Assembly (NCBI GenBank): GCA_050012175.1
Contig: JBEKHR010000003.1
Span: forward strand, 62,001 to 126,000
DNA length: 64,000 nucleotides
DNA from: CAVROP01 sp050012175
GTDB taxonomy: Bacteria; Acidobacteriota; Terriglobia; UBA7540
Direction of reading: 5' to 3'
This document shows, piece after piece, positions 39,301-47,326 of the stretch. The position numbers were made by a program, and so were the translations under genes. Below the pieces are notes generated by a model, which was given only the letters and a program-made list of their open reading frames with translations, was not told the DNA's origin and ran no database searches. Each line of letters starts with the position of its first letter. Position 1 is the stretch's first letter.

Positions 39301-39526
39301 TTTCATCATGGGTTGCGTCCCGCTCTGGACTGCGAAAGGATCCGGGGCCGTTGGGCGCCGCATTCTGGGGACCGTAGTAATCGGTGGCATGTCTGCCGCC
39401 TCCTTGATAGCCATTTTCCTGATTCCGGTTACTTTTGCGGTAGTCGAGGGCCTCTCTTCCCGGCTGAGCCGCCACCCCCAACCGCAACCGGCAGCCGCTG
39501 ACCCAAAGGGGGACCAGCTAGCATGA
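36362..39526 (+). CDS. RND multidrug efflux pump, HAE1 family (AcrB/MexF type)
   Basis: The pump begins at 36362 (MISKFFIDRPIVAMVISILM), giving 1054 residues, the usual length. It shows the HAE1 N-terminal transmembrane start, large periplasmic loops, and TM4 with the proton-relay Asp pair in 'GLVVDDAIVVVEAVEHH'. The late block 'GLTAKNAILIVEFAKNEHERG' contains the conserved TM10 lysine. It exports hydrophobic drugs or metabolites with proton antiport. Coupled by ATGA overlaps to the fusion-protein gene upstream and the channel gene downstream, it forms a complete tripartite system. Confidence 0.95.
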   Translation: MISKFFIDRPIVAMVISILMVIVGAVAMATLPIAQFPEIIPPEIQVRATYPGADARTMEESVATPIESLMNGVDYMNYMYSTNDNWGNTTLTVNFDVTTSPNIDQILTQLRESQAAPQLPAMVNTTGVIVQKSRAAAMMVISFYSPHATYDRNFLTNYAYINYVDELSRVPGVGRVQVFGGPYAMRIWVKPDQLAKLGVTVPQIVAAVEAQNTVNPVGQIGGEPVPKGQEFTYTVRALGRLVTPEDFGEIVVRSNPDGSTLRLKDVARMELGAQTYSFDARFRGVPAAAIGIYQLPGSNALEAAAGVRAKLEELAPRLPKDVEYEIGVDTTKAVTAGIHEILLTLFEALLLVILVVYIFLQGWRPTLIPLLAVPVSLIGTFVVFPLLGFSINTLSLFGLVLAIGLVVDDAIVVVEAVEHHIEEGMTPRDATLLAMQQVSGPVIAIALVLAAVFVPTAFIPGITGRLYQQFAVTIAISVIFSAFNALTLSPALCALILKPRHHTRGPLGWFFNGFNRVFRRSREGYINFSRVLIHKSAFSLLFLALVAVLGVGMGKKLPTSFLPEEDQGYLMITLTLPKGASLQRTSAAVRKVEDIVRKVPGVQNITSIMGFSILSGTQSSYDAIFFVRFKDWDERRSPEQQAQAIQMRLNQDLSQVSEGICFAFSPPAIPGIGAAGGVNFVLEDRSGAGGDFFADNLDRFVAAAQRRPELARVIATYTAHAPQVYVDVDREKVLRQQVNIAEVYQTLETFMGGYLVNYFNRFGRQWQVYLEAEGDYRINASNIGQFYVTNPHGDRVPLSTLANLRSITGPEFLMRYDEYNAAQINATAAPGISSGQAMKVMEEVFAQTMPREMGFDYMGMSFQEQVAAKGVPAIAVFGLSLLFVFLILAALYESWSLPFSVLLGTPIAVAGAFLALMARHFENDVYTQIGLVMLIGLTAKNAILIVEFAKNEHERGKGIVQAALDGAQLRLRPILMTSFAFIMGCVPLWTAKGSGAVGRRILGTVVIGGMSAASLIAIFLIPVTFAVVEGLSSRLSRHPQPQPAAADPKGDQLA

Positions 39527-40971
39527 TGCCGGGCCTACTGTCATTCCGAGCGCAGCGAGGAATCTCGCTCTGTGCCCTGTCCAGGTGTCTCCCCACCTTG
39601 CTTCCTCTGATCCTCTGGGCGGCTTGCACGGTGGGCCCGAATTACCAGCGTCCCAATACTGATATTCCCGGGGGATATCGGGGAGTGCCGGCCACCGCTC
39701 CGGGGGCTGCGTCCTCCGAATCGCTGGGTGATGCCCAGTGGTGGACGGTTTTCCAGGATGAGCAGCTTCAGTCGCTAATTCGGACGGCGCTTAAACAGAA
39801 CTACGACGTCCGTATCGCCGCCGAGCGCGTGCTGGCGGCGCAAGCGCAACTCCGAATCGCGCGTTCCGATCAGTACCCGTCGGCTGGGGTTGGGGTGGGC
39901 GGCACGACCGAACGCGAGCCCACCAGCCCGTTTTCCCCCGCCTATCGCTGGGATTATATGCAGGTGGGGGGGGCCGCATCTTGGGACATTGACTTCTGGG
40001 GGAAGTACCGAAGGGCCACCGAGGCTGCTCGCGCCAATCTGGCCCAGACCGAGTGGGGAAAGCGCGCCGTGGTGAGCACCCTCGTGGCGAATGTTGCCGG
40101 CGCCTACTTCCGGCTCAGGGCATTTGACCTGCAAATCGATATCACCCAGCGCACCCTCGCCTCCCGGCAGGACTCCTTGCGGCTGACCAAGCTCCTCGCG
40201 GATCAAGGGGCTGCTTCGATGGTGGACGTACGCCAGGCGGAGCAGCTTGTCTATGTGGCCTCTGCCACCCTCCCGGATCTGCAACGGCAGATCGAACAGG
40301 AGGAAAACTACATCAGATTCCTGCTTGCTCAAAACCCCGGGCCCATCACTCGAGGGCACAGCCTGACCGAACAGGTGCGGCCGCCCGTGGTTCCCGCGGG
40401 GCTGCCCTCCCAGTTGCTAGAACGCCGCCCCGACATTCACGAGGCCGAGCAGCAATTGATCGCTGCCAATGCCCAGATCGGTGTGGCGCGGGCCGCCTAC
40501 TTCCCGTCCATCTCCCTGACCGGAACGGGCGGATTCATGAGCTCTGCTTTGACCGACCTGTTCACGAAGCCTGCAGGTGTTTGGGATGTCGCCGCTTCCG
40601 TCACCCAGCCGCTCTTCACCGCTGGTAAGTTGCAGGCCAATGTCCGGCTGGCGGAAGCACAACAGCAACAAGCCTTGCTGGCGTACCAGCAGACGATCCA
40701 GAATGCATTTCGGGATGTTTCCGACGCTTTGATTGCCTACCAAAAGACCCGCGAGACGCGGGAACAACAAGAACTCTTGGCCGCCGCCGCGCAGGACTCC
40801 GCCCGGCTGGCGCACGTCCGCTACAATGGTGGCTCGACTGCTTACCTTGAAGTCCTGACCAACGAAACCAATTACCTCGCCGCCGAGCTGAGTCTTTCCC
40901 AGGCGAGGCTGAATGAGATGCTCTCCCTGGTGCAGGTTTACGGTGCCCTGGGTGGCGGCTGGCAGCAATGA
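39523..40971 (+). CDS. RND efflux outer-membrane lipoprotein, NodT/OprM family
   Basis: The 482-residue protein has a lipobox-like 'LILWAACTVGPNYQRP', so the mature N-terminus is probably the lipidated cysteine near residue 36. Two repeated coiled-coil/beta-barrel halves follow ('NYDVRIAAERVLAAQAQLRIARSDQYPSAGVG' and 'LLERRPDIHEAEQQLIAANAQIGVARAAYFPSISLTG'), as in TolC-type channels. It completes the efflux operon. The first 20 codons are translated from a sequence resembling an intergenic repeat (39538-39566), an unusual origin for a signal peptide. Confidence 0.92.
   Translation: MMPGLLSFRAQRGISLCALSRCLPTLLPLILWAACTVGPNYQRPNTDIPGGYRGVPATAPGAASSESLGDAQWWTVFQDEQLQSLIRTALKQNYDVRIAAERVLAAQAQLRIARSDQYPSAGVGVGGTTEREPTSPFSPAYRWDYMQVGGAASWDIDFWGKYRRATEAARANLAQTEWGKRAVVSTLVANVAGAYFRLRAFDLQIDITQRTLASRQDSLRLTKLLADQGAASMVDVRQAEQLVYVASATLPDLQRQIEQEENYIRFLLAQNPGPITRGHSLTEQVRPPVVPAGLPSQLLERRPDIHEAEQQLIAANAQIGVARAAYFPSISLTGTGGFMSSALTDLFTKPAGVWDVAASVTQPLFTAGKLQANVRLAEAQQQQALLAYQQTIQNAFRDVSDALIAYQKTRETREQQELLAAAAQDSARLAHVRYNGGSTAYLEVLTNETNYLAAELSLSQARLNEMLSLVQVYGALGGGWQQ
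39538..39566 (+). repeat. REP-like sequence within the coding start of the channel gene
   Basis: The stretch begins CTGTCATTCCGAGCGCAGCG and continues with GAGGAATCTC. From memory it resembles a dispersed repeat common between genes in Acidobacteriota. Here it is translated as SFRAQRGIS. Confidence 0.4.
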
Positions 40972-41645
40972 GCGCTGCTCACTTGGCATATACCGCCCCA
41001 CTCGTAGAATTGCAATCTCTGGCCCTCCCGAAGTCCCGCACGAGGAAGTTTGTGGCGGCATAGCACTCGCTGGGATTGATCGCGAGTAACGCCGTAGAGT
41101 TGCTGAACTCCTGTGGCGTCGCCCACTCTGAAATTACTCTAAAGTGGTCGCAGAAGAATCTACTCGCTCGTCGCGCTGCAAGTTACTGCCGGTCAGGAGG
41201 TTCAGCCGCTACTAGAGATTCGGCCCGAAAAGTCGGCTTTGCGTCCGGTGAGGTCATAACCCCTTCTGGCTCGCCACGCACCATTCCATCTTGTGTCGCT
41301 GGCTGGCGCAGAGCGCAGCTCTGCGCTTCAGCGTGCCGTATTAGCGCTGGTCATGCCCACCCACAAACGGCATTTTGCGCGCGGACTGCAACTCCTGGGC
41401 AGCAGCACCTATCGCCGCGCCAAGCTTTTTGAGAGTGATCGGCCGGCATGATTTCAGCCTTGCCTGCGGACCGTAGAGCTGCGCTCTGCGCCAGCCTGCG
41501 CTTGAAGCTGAGGCGCGGCTTTTTCGGAATTTGGCGTAGCACCGGTCTCTCGCCATCACCCAATGCCAAGCCGGTCAAGTGACCGACCTGAAGATCGCGA
41601 CTGGCGGCCATGACTGGTATAATCTGAAGAGGGAGTGGTAACGCC
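40972..41645. other. 674-base gene-free region with a 22-bp inverted repeat
   Basis: Arms at 41302-41323 and 41475-41496 are exact reverse complements over 22 bases (core CTGGCGCAGAGCGCAGCTCT) with about 150 bases between them. The interval has no transposase. It could be a MITE-like or dispersed repeat. Confidence 0.55.
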
Positions 41646-41879
41646 ATGGCTACCAAAATTGTGCCCAGTCTTGAAACGGTCGAGGGGTTGATCGTGGAAG
41701 TCGAGGAGTGGTATGAGCGGGTCCGCAAGATTCGCCAAAAGATGACCTGCGTGGAGCGCGGAAGCGACCCCTATCAGGACCTCCTCTCCGAACTCTGGGT
41801 CGAACTCGACTGGCTGAAGATGAAAGCCCAAGTCGCTGCCGACGCCATCGACGACGAATCCCTGCCTGAAGACGATTAG
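41646..41879 (+). CDS. Small hypothetical protein, 77 residues, acidic and helical
   Basis: The ATG at 41646 has GGGAG 9 bases upstream, and the frame has a coding-like codon pattern. The protein is predicted helical ('VEGLIVEVEEWYERVRKIRQ') and ends in an acidic tail 'DDESLPEDD'. I do not recognise a family. It stands alone between the efflux operon and the convergent fumarase gene. Confidence 0.55.
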   Translation: MATKIVPSLETVEGLIVEVEEWYERVRKIRQKMTCVERGSDPYQDLLSELWVELDWLKMKAQVAADAIDDESLPEDD

Positions 41880-42129
41880 CCTCGGGCGAAGCATCTCCGC
41901 AGTCGTCTTTTGCGCGTGGGGAGGCTATGTATGTAGCGTAGTATCAAGCAGACAAGCCGCGGAGTGTGTCACAATGCCACACTCATGCGCTTTCCAATAT
42001 GTCCATAGAACTCTTCTAACACCTTGAAAACAAACGGCCAAATTGCGTCGCGGGCGCAGAACACTTTAAAAAAGTGAGAGGCGTGGGAAAAATGGAAATC
42101 CCCTCCGCATCAGATCAGAAAGAGTTGAA

Positions 42130-42148
42130 TTCCCGCTTTCAGCGGGAA
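42130..42148 (-). terminator. Candidate hairpin terminator after the fumarase gene
   Basis: Arms TTCCCGCT and AGCGGGAA with a 3-base loop lie 43 bases beyond the fumarase stop. On the minus strand they are followed by TTCAACTCTTT and not a pure T-run, so termination is plausible but weakly supported. Confidence 0.4.
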
Positions 42149-42190
42149 TACGCGCCTCGCGGGCGACTCCCTCATAATAATCAAAGTAGC

Positions 42191-43792
42191 TCACAGCCAC
42201 GCTCCTTCAAAATCTTCCCGAGCCCCTACTTTTTCTAACTCTGCCCCCGTCGCCGCAGAGACTTCTTCGTGCAATGAGTTCCCGTGCGAATCCATGGTGA
42301 CGATTGCCGGGAAATCCTTGGCTTCGAAGACCCACATAGCTTCCGGGATGCCGAGTTCCTCGAGCAAGTAGACGCTTAGGACCTTGGGCAGGCAGCGAGC
42401 GTAAAACTGCGCGGCGCCGCCGATGGCGTGGAGATAGACGGCTCCGAATTCTTTGAGACCTGCCAGGGTCTTCTTGCCCATGCCGCCCTTGCCCATCACG
42501 GCGCGGATGCCGAAGCGCTTGATGACGTCGGCTTCGTAGGGTTCTTCGCGGATGCTGGTCGTAGGGCCAGCGGCATTGGTGCGCCAGCGAATGCCCTCAC
42601 CTCGCGGGCCCGAAGTGCCGATGCCAGCAGGCGGGAGCGCGAAGGGCTCCCCTACCTTCATCATGACCGGGCCGCAGTGGTAAAGGATGGCGCCGTTCAG
42701 ATCGCAGGGGGCGTCGTGGTGCATCAGGTAATGGTGAGCGGCGTCGCGGCCGGTGATCATCGGCCCATTAATCAAGACCACGTCACCGACCTCGAGGGCG
42801 CGAACTTTTTCTTCGCTCAGCGGAGTTTCCAGCCGAATTTCTCTGCCTGACACCTGGAACCCGGCGCCCGCCACTAGTCGCTCTACCGGGCGCTTAGGGT
42901 CGCGGTAGAGCCACTGCTTGACGGCGCCGGACTCGGTTTCAAGCAGGACGCCGAGCCGCCGGAAGGCCCAGCAATCGTAGGCGACGGAAACGAAAAAGCT
43001 CGCGGGCAGCCGGTTGGCGGCGGTGATCTTACACCCGATCAGGGAGACCTTGCCGCCAAAGCCCATCGTGCCCACCCCAATCTTATTGGCCTCGTCCATG
43101 ATCTCCTGCTCGAGTCTGGCCAGTGTAGGGTCGGGGTTCACGTCGTCGAGCGGGCGGAAGAGTTGCAGCTTCGCCAGGTGGTAGCCCGTCGCGCGGTCAC
43201 TGCCGATGCAGACGCCGATGGCGCCGGGCGCGCAGCCCTGTCCCTGCGCCTGCCACACGGCGTGCAGGAGGCATTTCCTTACGCCTTCAAGGTCGCGGTC
43301 GGCGCGGCCCAAATGTTCGAGTGCGCAGGGCACCGAATACTGGATGTTCATGTTCTCGCAGCCGCCGCCCTTGAGGATCAGGCGCACTTCGATATTCGGC
43401 TCTTCCCACTGCTCGAAGTGGACGACAGGAGTGCCGGGACCAAGGTTATTGCCGCTGTTCTTGCCGCTGATCGAGTCCACCGAATTGGGCCGCAGCTTGC
43501 CGCGCTTGGTGGCTTCGGCGACGGCCTCCTGGATCTGCTTCTTCATCACAATCTGGTTCACGCCCACGGGAGTTTTGATTTCGAAGGTGAGCATGCCCGT
43601 GTCCTGGCAAATGGCGCCTTCATCTTCGTACGCCATGTCAATGTTCTGGCCGATGATGGCCAGCGCCTGGCCCGCCTGCGTTTGCGACTCCTCGGTCTCG
43701 AGCGCCTCCCCCATGGCCTGGCGCACGTCCGGGGGCAGGTTAGTGGAAGTCTGAATAATCAGTTCCAGCATGCTTTCTTTGAAGAATTGCAT
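42191..43792 (-). CDS. Class I fumarate hydratase (Fe-S, single chain)
   Basis: The 533-residue protein interconverts fumarate and L-malate in the TCA cycle with an oxygen-sensitive [4Fe-4S] cluster. The N-terminal alpha domain contains 'DEGAICQDTGMLTFEIKTP' and the block 'SGKNSGNNLGPGTPVVHFEQW', and 'GCENMNIQY' with 'VSLIGCKITAANRL' supplies further cluster cysteines. The C-terminal beta domain, with 'LINGPMITGRDAAHHYL' and 'GPTTSIREEPYEADVIKRFGIRAVMGKGGMGKKTL', is fused, as in E. coli FumA. Tartrate dehydratases share this fold but are often split. It is monocistronic. Confidence 0.92.
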   Translation of the reverse strand: MQFFKESMLELIIQTSTNLPPDVRQAMGEALETEESQTQAGQALAIIGQNIDMAYEDEGAICQDTGMLTFEIKTPVGVNQIVMKKQIQEAVAEATKRGKLRPNSVDSISGKNSGNNLGPGTPVVHFEQWEEPNIEVRLILKGGGCENMNIQYSVPCALEHLGRADRDLEGVRKCLLHAVWQAQGQGCAPGAIGVCIGSDRATGYHLAKLQLFRPLDDVNPDPTLARLEQEIMDEANKIGVGTMGFGGKVSLIGCKITAANRLPASFFVSVAYDCWAFRRLGVLLETESGAVKQWLYRDPKRPVERLVAGAGFQVSGREIRLETPLSEEKVRALEVGDVVLINGPMITGRDAAHHYLMHHDAPCDLNGAILYHCGPVMMKVGEPFALPPAGIGTSGPRGEGIRWRTNAAGPTTSIREEPYEADVIKRFGIRAVMGKGGMGKKTLAGLKEFGAVYLHAIGGAAQFYARCLPKVLSVYLLEELGIPEAMWVFEAKDFPAIVTMDSHGNSLHEEVSAATGAELEKVGAREDFEGAWL

Positions 43793-43833
43793 TGGGCCCT
43801 CCCTTGCGAATTATAGCGCTGAATGGGGAAACG

Positions 43834-43987
43834 AGGATTCAGGATTCAGGATTCAGGAGTCAGGAGTCAGAAGTCAGGAGCCAGAAGAGCAAGTGCCACG
43901 GGAAAGCGGGCCGAGCCTTCGTAACAACTGACAACTGACAACCGACAAGCCCCAAATCCAAAATCCAAGATCGAAAATCCAAAATCA
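43834..43987. repeat. Three adjacent heptanucleotide tandem repeat arrays
   Basis: Seven units of AGGATTC/AGGAGTC type run from 43834 to 43882. ACAACTG-type units run from 43924 to 43951, and AAATCCA-type units from 43954 to about 43987. All keep a strict 7-base period, like the STRR heptamers described in cyanobacteria. They separate the fumarase and LOG genes, and the last touches the LOG stop codon. Confidence 0.8.
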
Positions 43988-44848
43988 TATGAATGGATGC
44001 TTGAGCACGGGCCGGACACGGAGTATGCGGGTAAGGTCTTCCGTGATTATTGCGAATGCCTCCTGGGGAGTATCGGCAAAGCGGATGAGTTTCATTTCTT
44101 CTTCCTGAATGGTCCCCGTCTCGAGAAAATAGCCGAAGTCGACGGCGCGCCTCCAGTACTTTGAACCATAGAGCACGATGGTTACGCGATGACCCATCTT
44201 GTGTGTTTGCAGGAGGGTGAGCATTTCGAAGAGCTCGTCCATAGTCCCGAAGCCGCCCGGGAAGGCGATGAGGGCCTTGGCGGGCTGGGCGAACCAGAGC
44301 TTGCGCATGAAAAAGTATCGGAACAGAAAGCCCAGTTCCGACGAGATGTAAGGGTTGGGGGGTTGTTCGGCGGGAAGCTGGATGTTTAGCCCGATGGACT
44401 TGCCGCCGGCCTCGGAAGCGCCGCGGTTGGCGGCTTCCATGATCCCCGGTCCCCCACCTGAACAAACCACGAGAAAGCGGGAATCGTTCTGAAGGGAAAG
44501 AGCCCATTTCGTCAGCAGGCGTGAAAGTTCGCGCGCGTCCTCGTAATACTGGGACATGTGCAGGGCCATGCGCGCTTTCTTCAGTTCCGCAGCAGTGGCG
44601 TCCGCGCCCCCACCTTTCCCCCTGCTCTCCACTTCCTTCAGTTTCTGAAGCGCCACGTCGCGCGGTTGGATTCGCGCGGAACCGAAAAATACCACGGTAT
44701 GCTGGATGTTGGCGCGCCGCAGTCTTGCCTGCGGTTCGAGGTATTCGCTGAGGATGCGCAACGTACGGGCATAACTGCTTTCCAGGAATCGGTGGTTCTG
44801 GTATGCCACCAAGGGCATCTTCACGGTCTCACGCTTCCCATTCGCCAT
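43985..44848 (-). CDS. LOG-family protein (TIGR00730-like, nucleotide 5'-monophosphate phosphoribohydrolase)
   Basis: This 287-residue cytoplasmic protein has the LOG/lysine-decarboxylase-like signatures 'VVCSGGGPGIMEAANRGASEAGG' and 'ALIAFPGGFGTMDELFEML', the PGGxGTxxE nucleotide-binding motif. The family cleaves the N-glycosidic bond of AMP or cytokinin nucleotides to release ribose 5-phosphate. It carries an N-terminal extension of about 60 residues before the Rossmann core ('YARTLRILSEYLEPQARLRR'), as in the longer bacterial LOGs. The substrate here is not known. Confidence 0.88.
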   Translation of the reverse strand: MANGKRETVKMPLVAYQNHRFLESSYARTLRILSEYLEPQARLRRANIQHTVVFFGSARIQPRDVALQKLKEVESRGKGGGADATAAELKKARMALHMSQYYEDARELSRLLTKWALSLQNDSRFLVVCSGGGPGIMEAANRGASEAGGKSIGLNIQLPAEQPPNPYISSELGFLFRYFFMRKLWFAQPAKALIAFPGGFGTMDELFEMLTLLQTHKMGHRVTIVLYGSKYWRRAVDFGYFLETGTIQEEEMKLIRFADTPQEAFAIITEDLTRILRVRPVLKHPFI

Positions 44849-44926
44849 GCGGTTTTTCTCCCCAAAAGGTCCGGAACATTAGAAAGAATACCAGGTTCCG
44901 GAGACGCACAGGCACAATCGTTTCCG

Positions 44927-46195
44927 CTAATTCACCCATGGGCGTGAGGTCTTGTAGGTAGCTACCCGTTCCGGGAGCCAATCCTTCAACTCGGGCGTCA
45001 AGTAAAACCGCGGCAACAGCAGATCCTCGTCAGCTCTTATGACTCCTTCACTGAGAGCAGTTGTTGCCAGAGGAGTCTGCCTATAGATGCGGAGGCCGAC
45101 GGTAATCTTCAAGGCCTCGAGATTCAGGGAATCGGCGAACGAAAGGCTTTCCTCGACGCTGTCTTTCGTCTCCCCGGGACCTCCCAACAGCAAGAATCCC
45201 ATCCGCTCTATTCCCGCCTCCGCGAACATCTTTGAGACTGCGCTCACCTCTTTTCTATTGAATCGCTTACGGAGGCGCCGCAGCATTCGGTCAGAGCCGC
45301 TCTCGAAACCTAAACTGATCTGGCGGCATCCTGCTCGCCGCATGAGTTCCACAAGCTCCGTATCGATCCACTTTGGGTAAATGATGCACCATAGATTGAG
45401 GTCGAGTTCCGCCTGTATCACTTGGCGGCAAAGGTCCTTTGCATAAGTGGGCGGAAGGTTGAACGTGTTATCGACGAAGTTGAAGTTTCGGCATCCCGTC
45501 CCCCTCAGTTCCGCCAGCCACTTCACGATTCGGTCGGGCGAACGTCTTCGAACTGATCTCCCCTCGATCGCGCTGGTCGAACAAAAGGCGCAGTCCAAAG
45601 GGCAACCTCGTCTGCTCTGCGCCGGCACCCAGAGCTTGCGGTTGTCAGCGCCGGGAGGAATCCAAAGACTGGGCTCTGGGAGAGGCAGATCGTCCAGGTT
45701 TCTTTCAAAGCTCCTGCCCTCAGGGGGCTTACCCGGCAGGCAAATCCCGGGAATGTCCGAAACTTGCGCACCCTTGCCTATTCGATCCACCACGACGGGG
45801 AAAACAACCTCTCCCTCGCCTTGAATTCCCATGTCTGCGCCCAGATAACGCAGCGCGCTATCGGGGAAGATGCTGTAACCGGCACCGCCAAGGATAATTG
45901 GAACATCGGACAAGCTTCGGCAACTCGCTATGATTTCCCTGACCGGAGCAAGCAGGAACTGAGGGCGCGGCAGGTTTTGGTCATCGATGTTCCGTACCGA
46001 AATGCCGATGACGTCGGGGCGGAAGTCCTCGAGGGAGTTCCTGATGCCCAACATTGGGTCTCCTTCAAACATCAGGTTCAGCAAGGCCACCTCGTTGCCG
46101 GCATTTCGGCTTGCGACCGCCACACAGGCGAGCCCTAGAGGGAGAACAGGCATGTTCATCGTTTCGGTATTGGCGGAGATCAGCAGAACCCTCAC
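44927..46195 (-). CDS. B12-binding domain radical SAM protein
   Basis: I chose the GTG at 46195 (VRVLLISAN), with GAGGTGA just upstream; a longer frame reaches 46267. The 422-residue protein has an N-terminal cobalamin-binding Rossmann domain (about 1-150), then a radical SAM domain with the [4Fe-4S] motif 'RRGCPLDCAFCSTSAIEG' (CxxxCxxC) and 'CRQISLGFESGSDRML'. Such proteins perform methyl transfers or rearrangements. The substrate is unknown, and no biosynthetic partner is adjacent. Confidence 0.88.
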   Translation of the reverse strand: MRVLLISANTETMNMPVLPLGLACVAVASRNAGNEVALLNLMFEGDPMLGIRNSLEDFRPDVIGISVRNIDDQNLPRPQFLLAPVREIIASCRSLSDVPIILGGAGYSIFPDSALRYLGADMGIQGEGEVVFPVVVDRIGKGAQVSDIPGICLPGKPPEGRSFERNLDDLPLPEPSLWIPPGADNRKLWVPAQSRRGCPLDCAFCSTSAIEGRSVRRRSPDRIVKWLAELRGTGCRNFNFVDNTFNLPPTYAKDLCRQVIQAELDLNLWCIIYPKWIDTELVELMRRAGCRQISLGFESGSDRMLRRLRKRFNRKEVSAVSKMFAEAGIERMGFLLLGGPGETKDSVEESLSFADSLNLEALKITVGLRIYRQTPLATTALSEGVIRADEDLLLPRFYLTPELKDWLPERVATYKTSRPWVN

Positions 46196-46400
46196 GAACT
46201 CACCTCGCCCGCCCGTCGTTCCAAGTGTAGTCCAGATTTCCCATTTTGGAATCCCCTCTGGCGGCAAGTGTACACCCCACAGCCTCGAGCATGAAGCCGT
46301 GAAGGCGTTTAATCAGCTCGCAAATCGGCACAAAATCGTGAGGCCCCGGACGGGCCCCTGGCCATTGAAGCGACCAGCCGAATTCCCTGTCATGCTGATC

Positions 46401-46505
46401 CCGCCCTGCGGGAGAAGCATCTCCGCAGTTCGTGGTAGGCCGTTGAGCCAAAAAACAACTGCAGAGATCCTTCGCCCCGACAAGTCGGGGCTCAGGATTA
46501 CAGAC
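46401..46505. repeat. REP-like hairpin repeats
   Basis: An imperfect hairpin built on CTGCGG...CCGCAG lies at 46406-46428. The exact hairpin GCCCCGAC-AA-GTCGGGGC is at 46475-46492. Both are flanked by motifs such as AAGCATCTCCGCAGT, which also occurs at 41888. They fill the 386-base gap upstream of the radical SAM gene. Confidence 0.55.
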
Positions 46506-46581
46506 GACTTCAGGTTACTGATTTGGGCTAAAGGTGGGATGCGGTCGGCTGATCCCCGACATGCCAAACTACGGCGTGCGA

Positions 46582-47124
46582 TTACTTCTTTTCAAGTGCG
46601 GGTAAGAGCCACTGTGCAACGTAGGTTTCGTATTCTTTTCGAACCTCGTCCGTGATTGGGACTGTGGCGAGCGGGCCATTCTCCGAGGCTTGAAAGTAAA
46701 GGTCCCCAGTCTTGCCGAAGGGTCCGGGGTCAGTCTTTGAAAATTTTTCCACATCCTCGTCGCCAAATTCGTAAATTTGCTTGGGGGTGTAATCCTTCAA
46801 TTGGCCCGCAGTGAGCTTGTCAACGCTGCGGACGTAGAGCCTGAATTTCCCAAAGATGCTGTCTTTACTATATTCAGCTTTGAAAATGTGCTGGAGTTCG
46901 TGATCGGCATTCTTTGGATCTTTGTAAACGTCGCCGACGAGGTAAAACTCCGACAGCTTCCCGCCGTAAGAACTGTCGAGAAGCTGGAAAAGGCGCAAGG
47001 TCAAGTCGTCCGGACTGACCGTTGGGGTCTTTTCTTTGGCAAAATGGAGGCCCGGAAGGCCCCCGGTCGATAGAAGAGCGCAGAATGCGGCAATCAAAGA
47101 GAACGAAGGGCGGCCCGTTCGCAT
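46582..47124 (-). CDS. Secreted hypothetical protein, 180 residues
   Basis: Read from the ATG at 47124 (MRTGRPSFSLIAAFCALLST), with GGGAGG 5 bases upstream. The N-terminus is a signal peptide cleaved near 'GLHFA'. The mature part is lysine-rich and mixed ('TLRLFQLLDSSYGGKLSEFYLVGDVY', 'RLYVRSVDKLTAGQLKDYTPKQIYEFG'), with no domain I recognise. It runs in the same direction as the serine hydrolase-NamZ gene but is 200 bases downstream of it. Function unknown. Confidence 0.65.
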   Translation of the reverse strand: MRTGRPSFSLIAAFCALLSTGGLPGLHFAKEKTPTVSPDDLTLRLFQLLDSSYGGKLSEFYLVGDVYKDPKNADHELQHIFKAEYSKDSIFGKFRLYVRSVDKLTAGQLKDYTPKQIYEFGDEDVEKFSKTDPGPFGKTGDLYFQASENGPLATVPITDEVRKEYETYVAQWLLPALEKK

Positions 47125-47326
47125 GTTCCCTCCCGTACTACTGCTCCAGCATCCCAAGAACGCGGAGCTGAGTCTCACAAGGTCATATTCGGACTATTGC
47201 AGTGGGAATACTACTCCGCTCTTTACACGAACACAATAGCTCCCAAATGATTCAATGGCTCAATGAATCAATGGCTCAATGCTCTACTGCCCCCGGCCCC
47301 ATCACGAAGCTACCGCGCTTGTCGGC

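Noticed and set aside
43834..43987. Possible CRISPR or leader from regular repeats
   Set aside because: Units are contiguous heptamers with no spacers; the repeat sequence changes between adjacent arrays.
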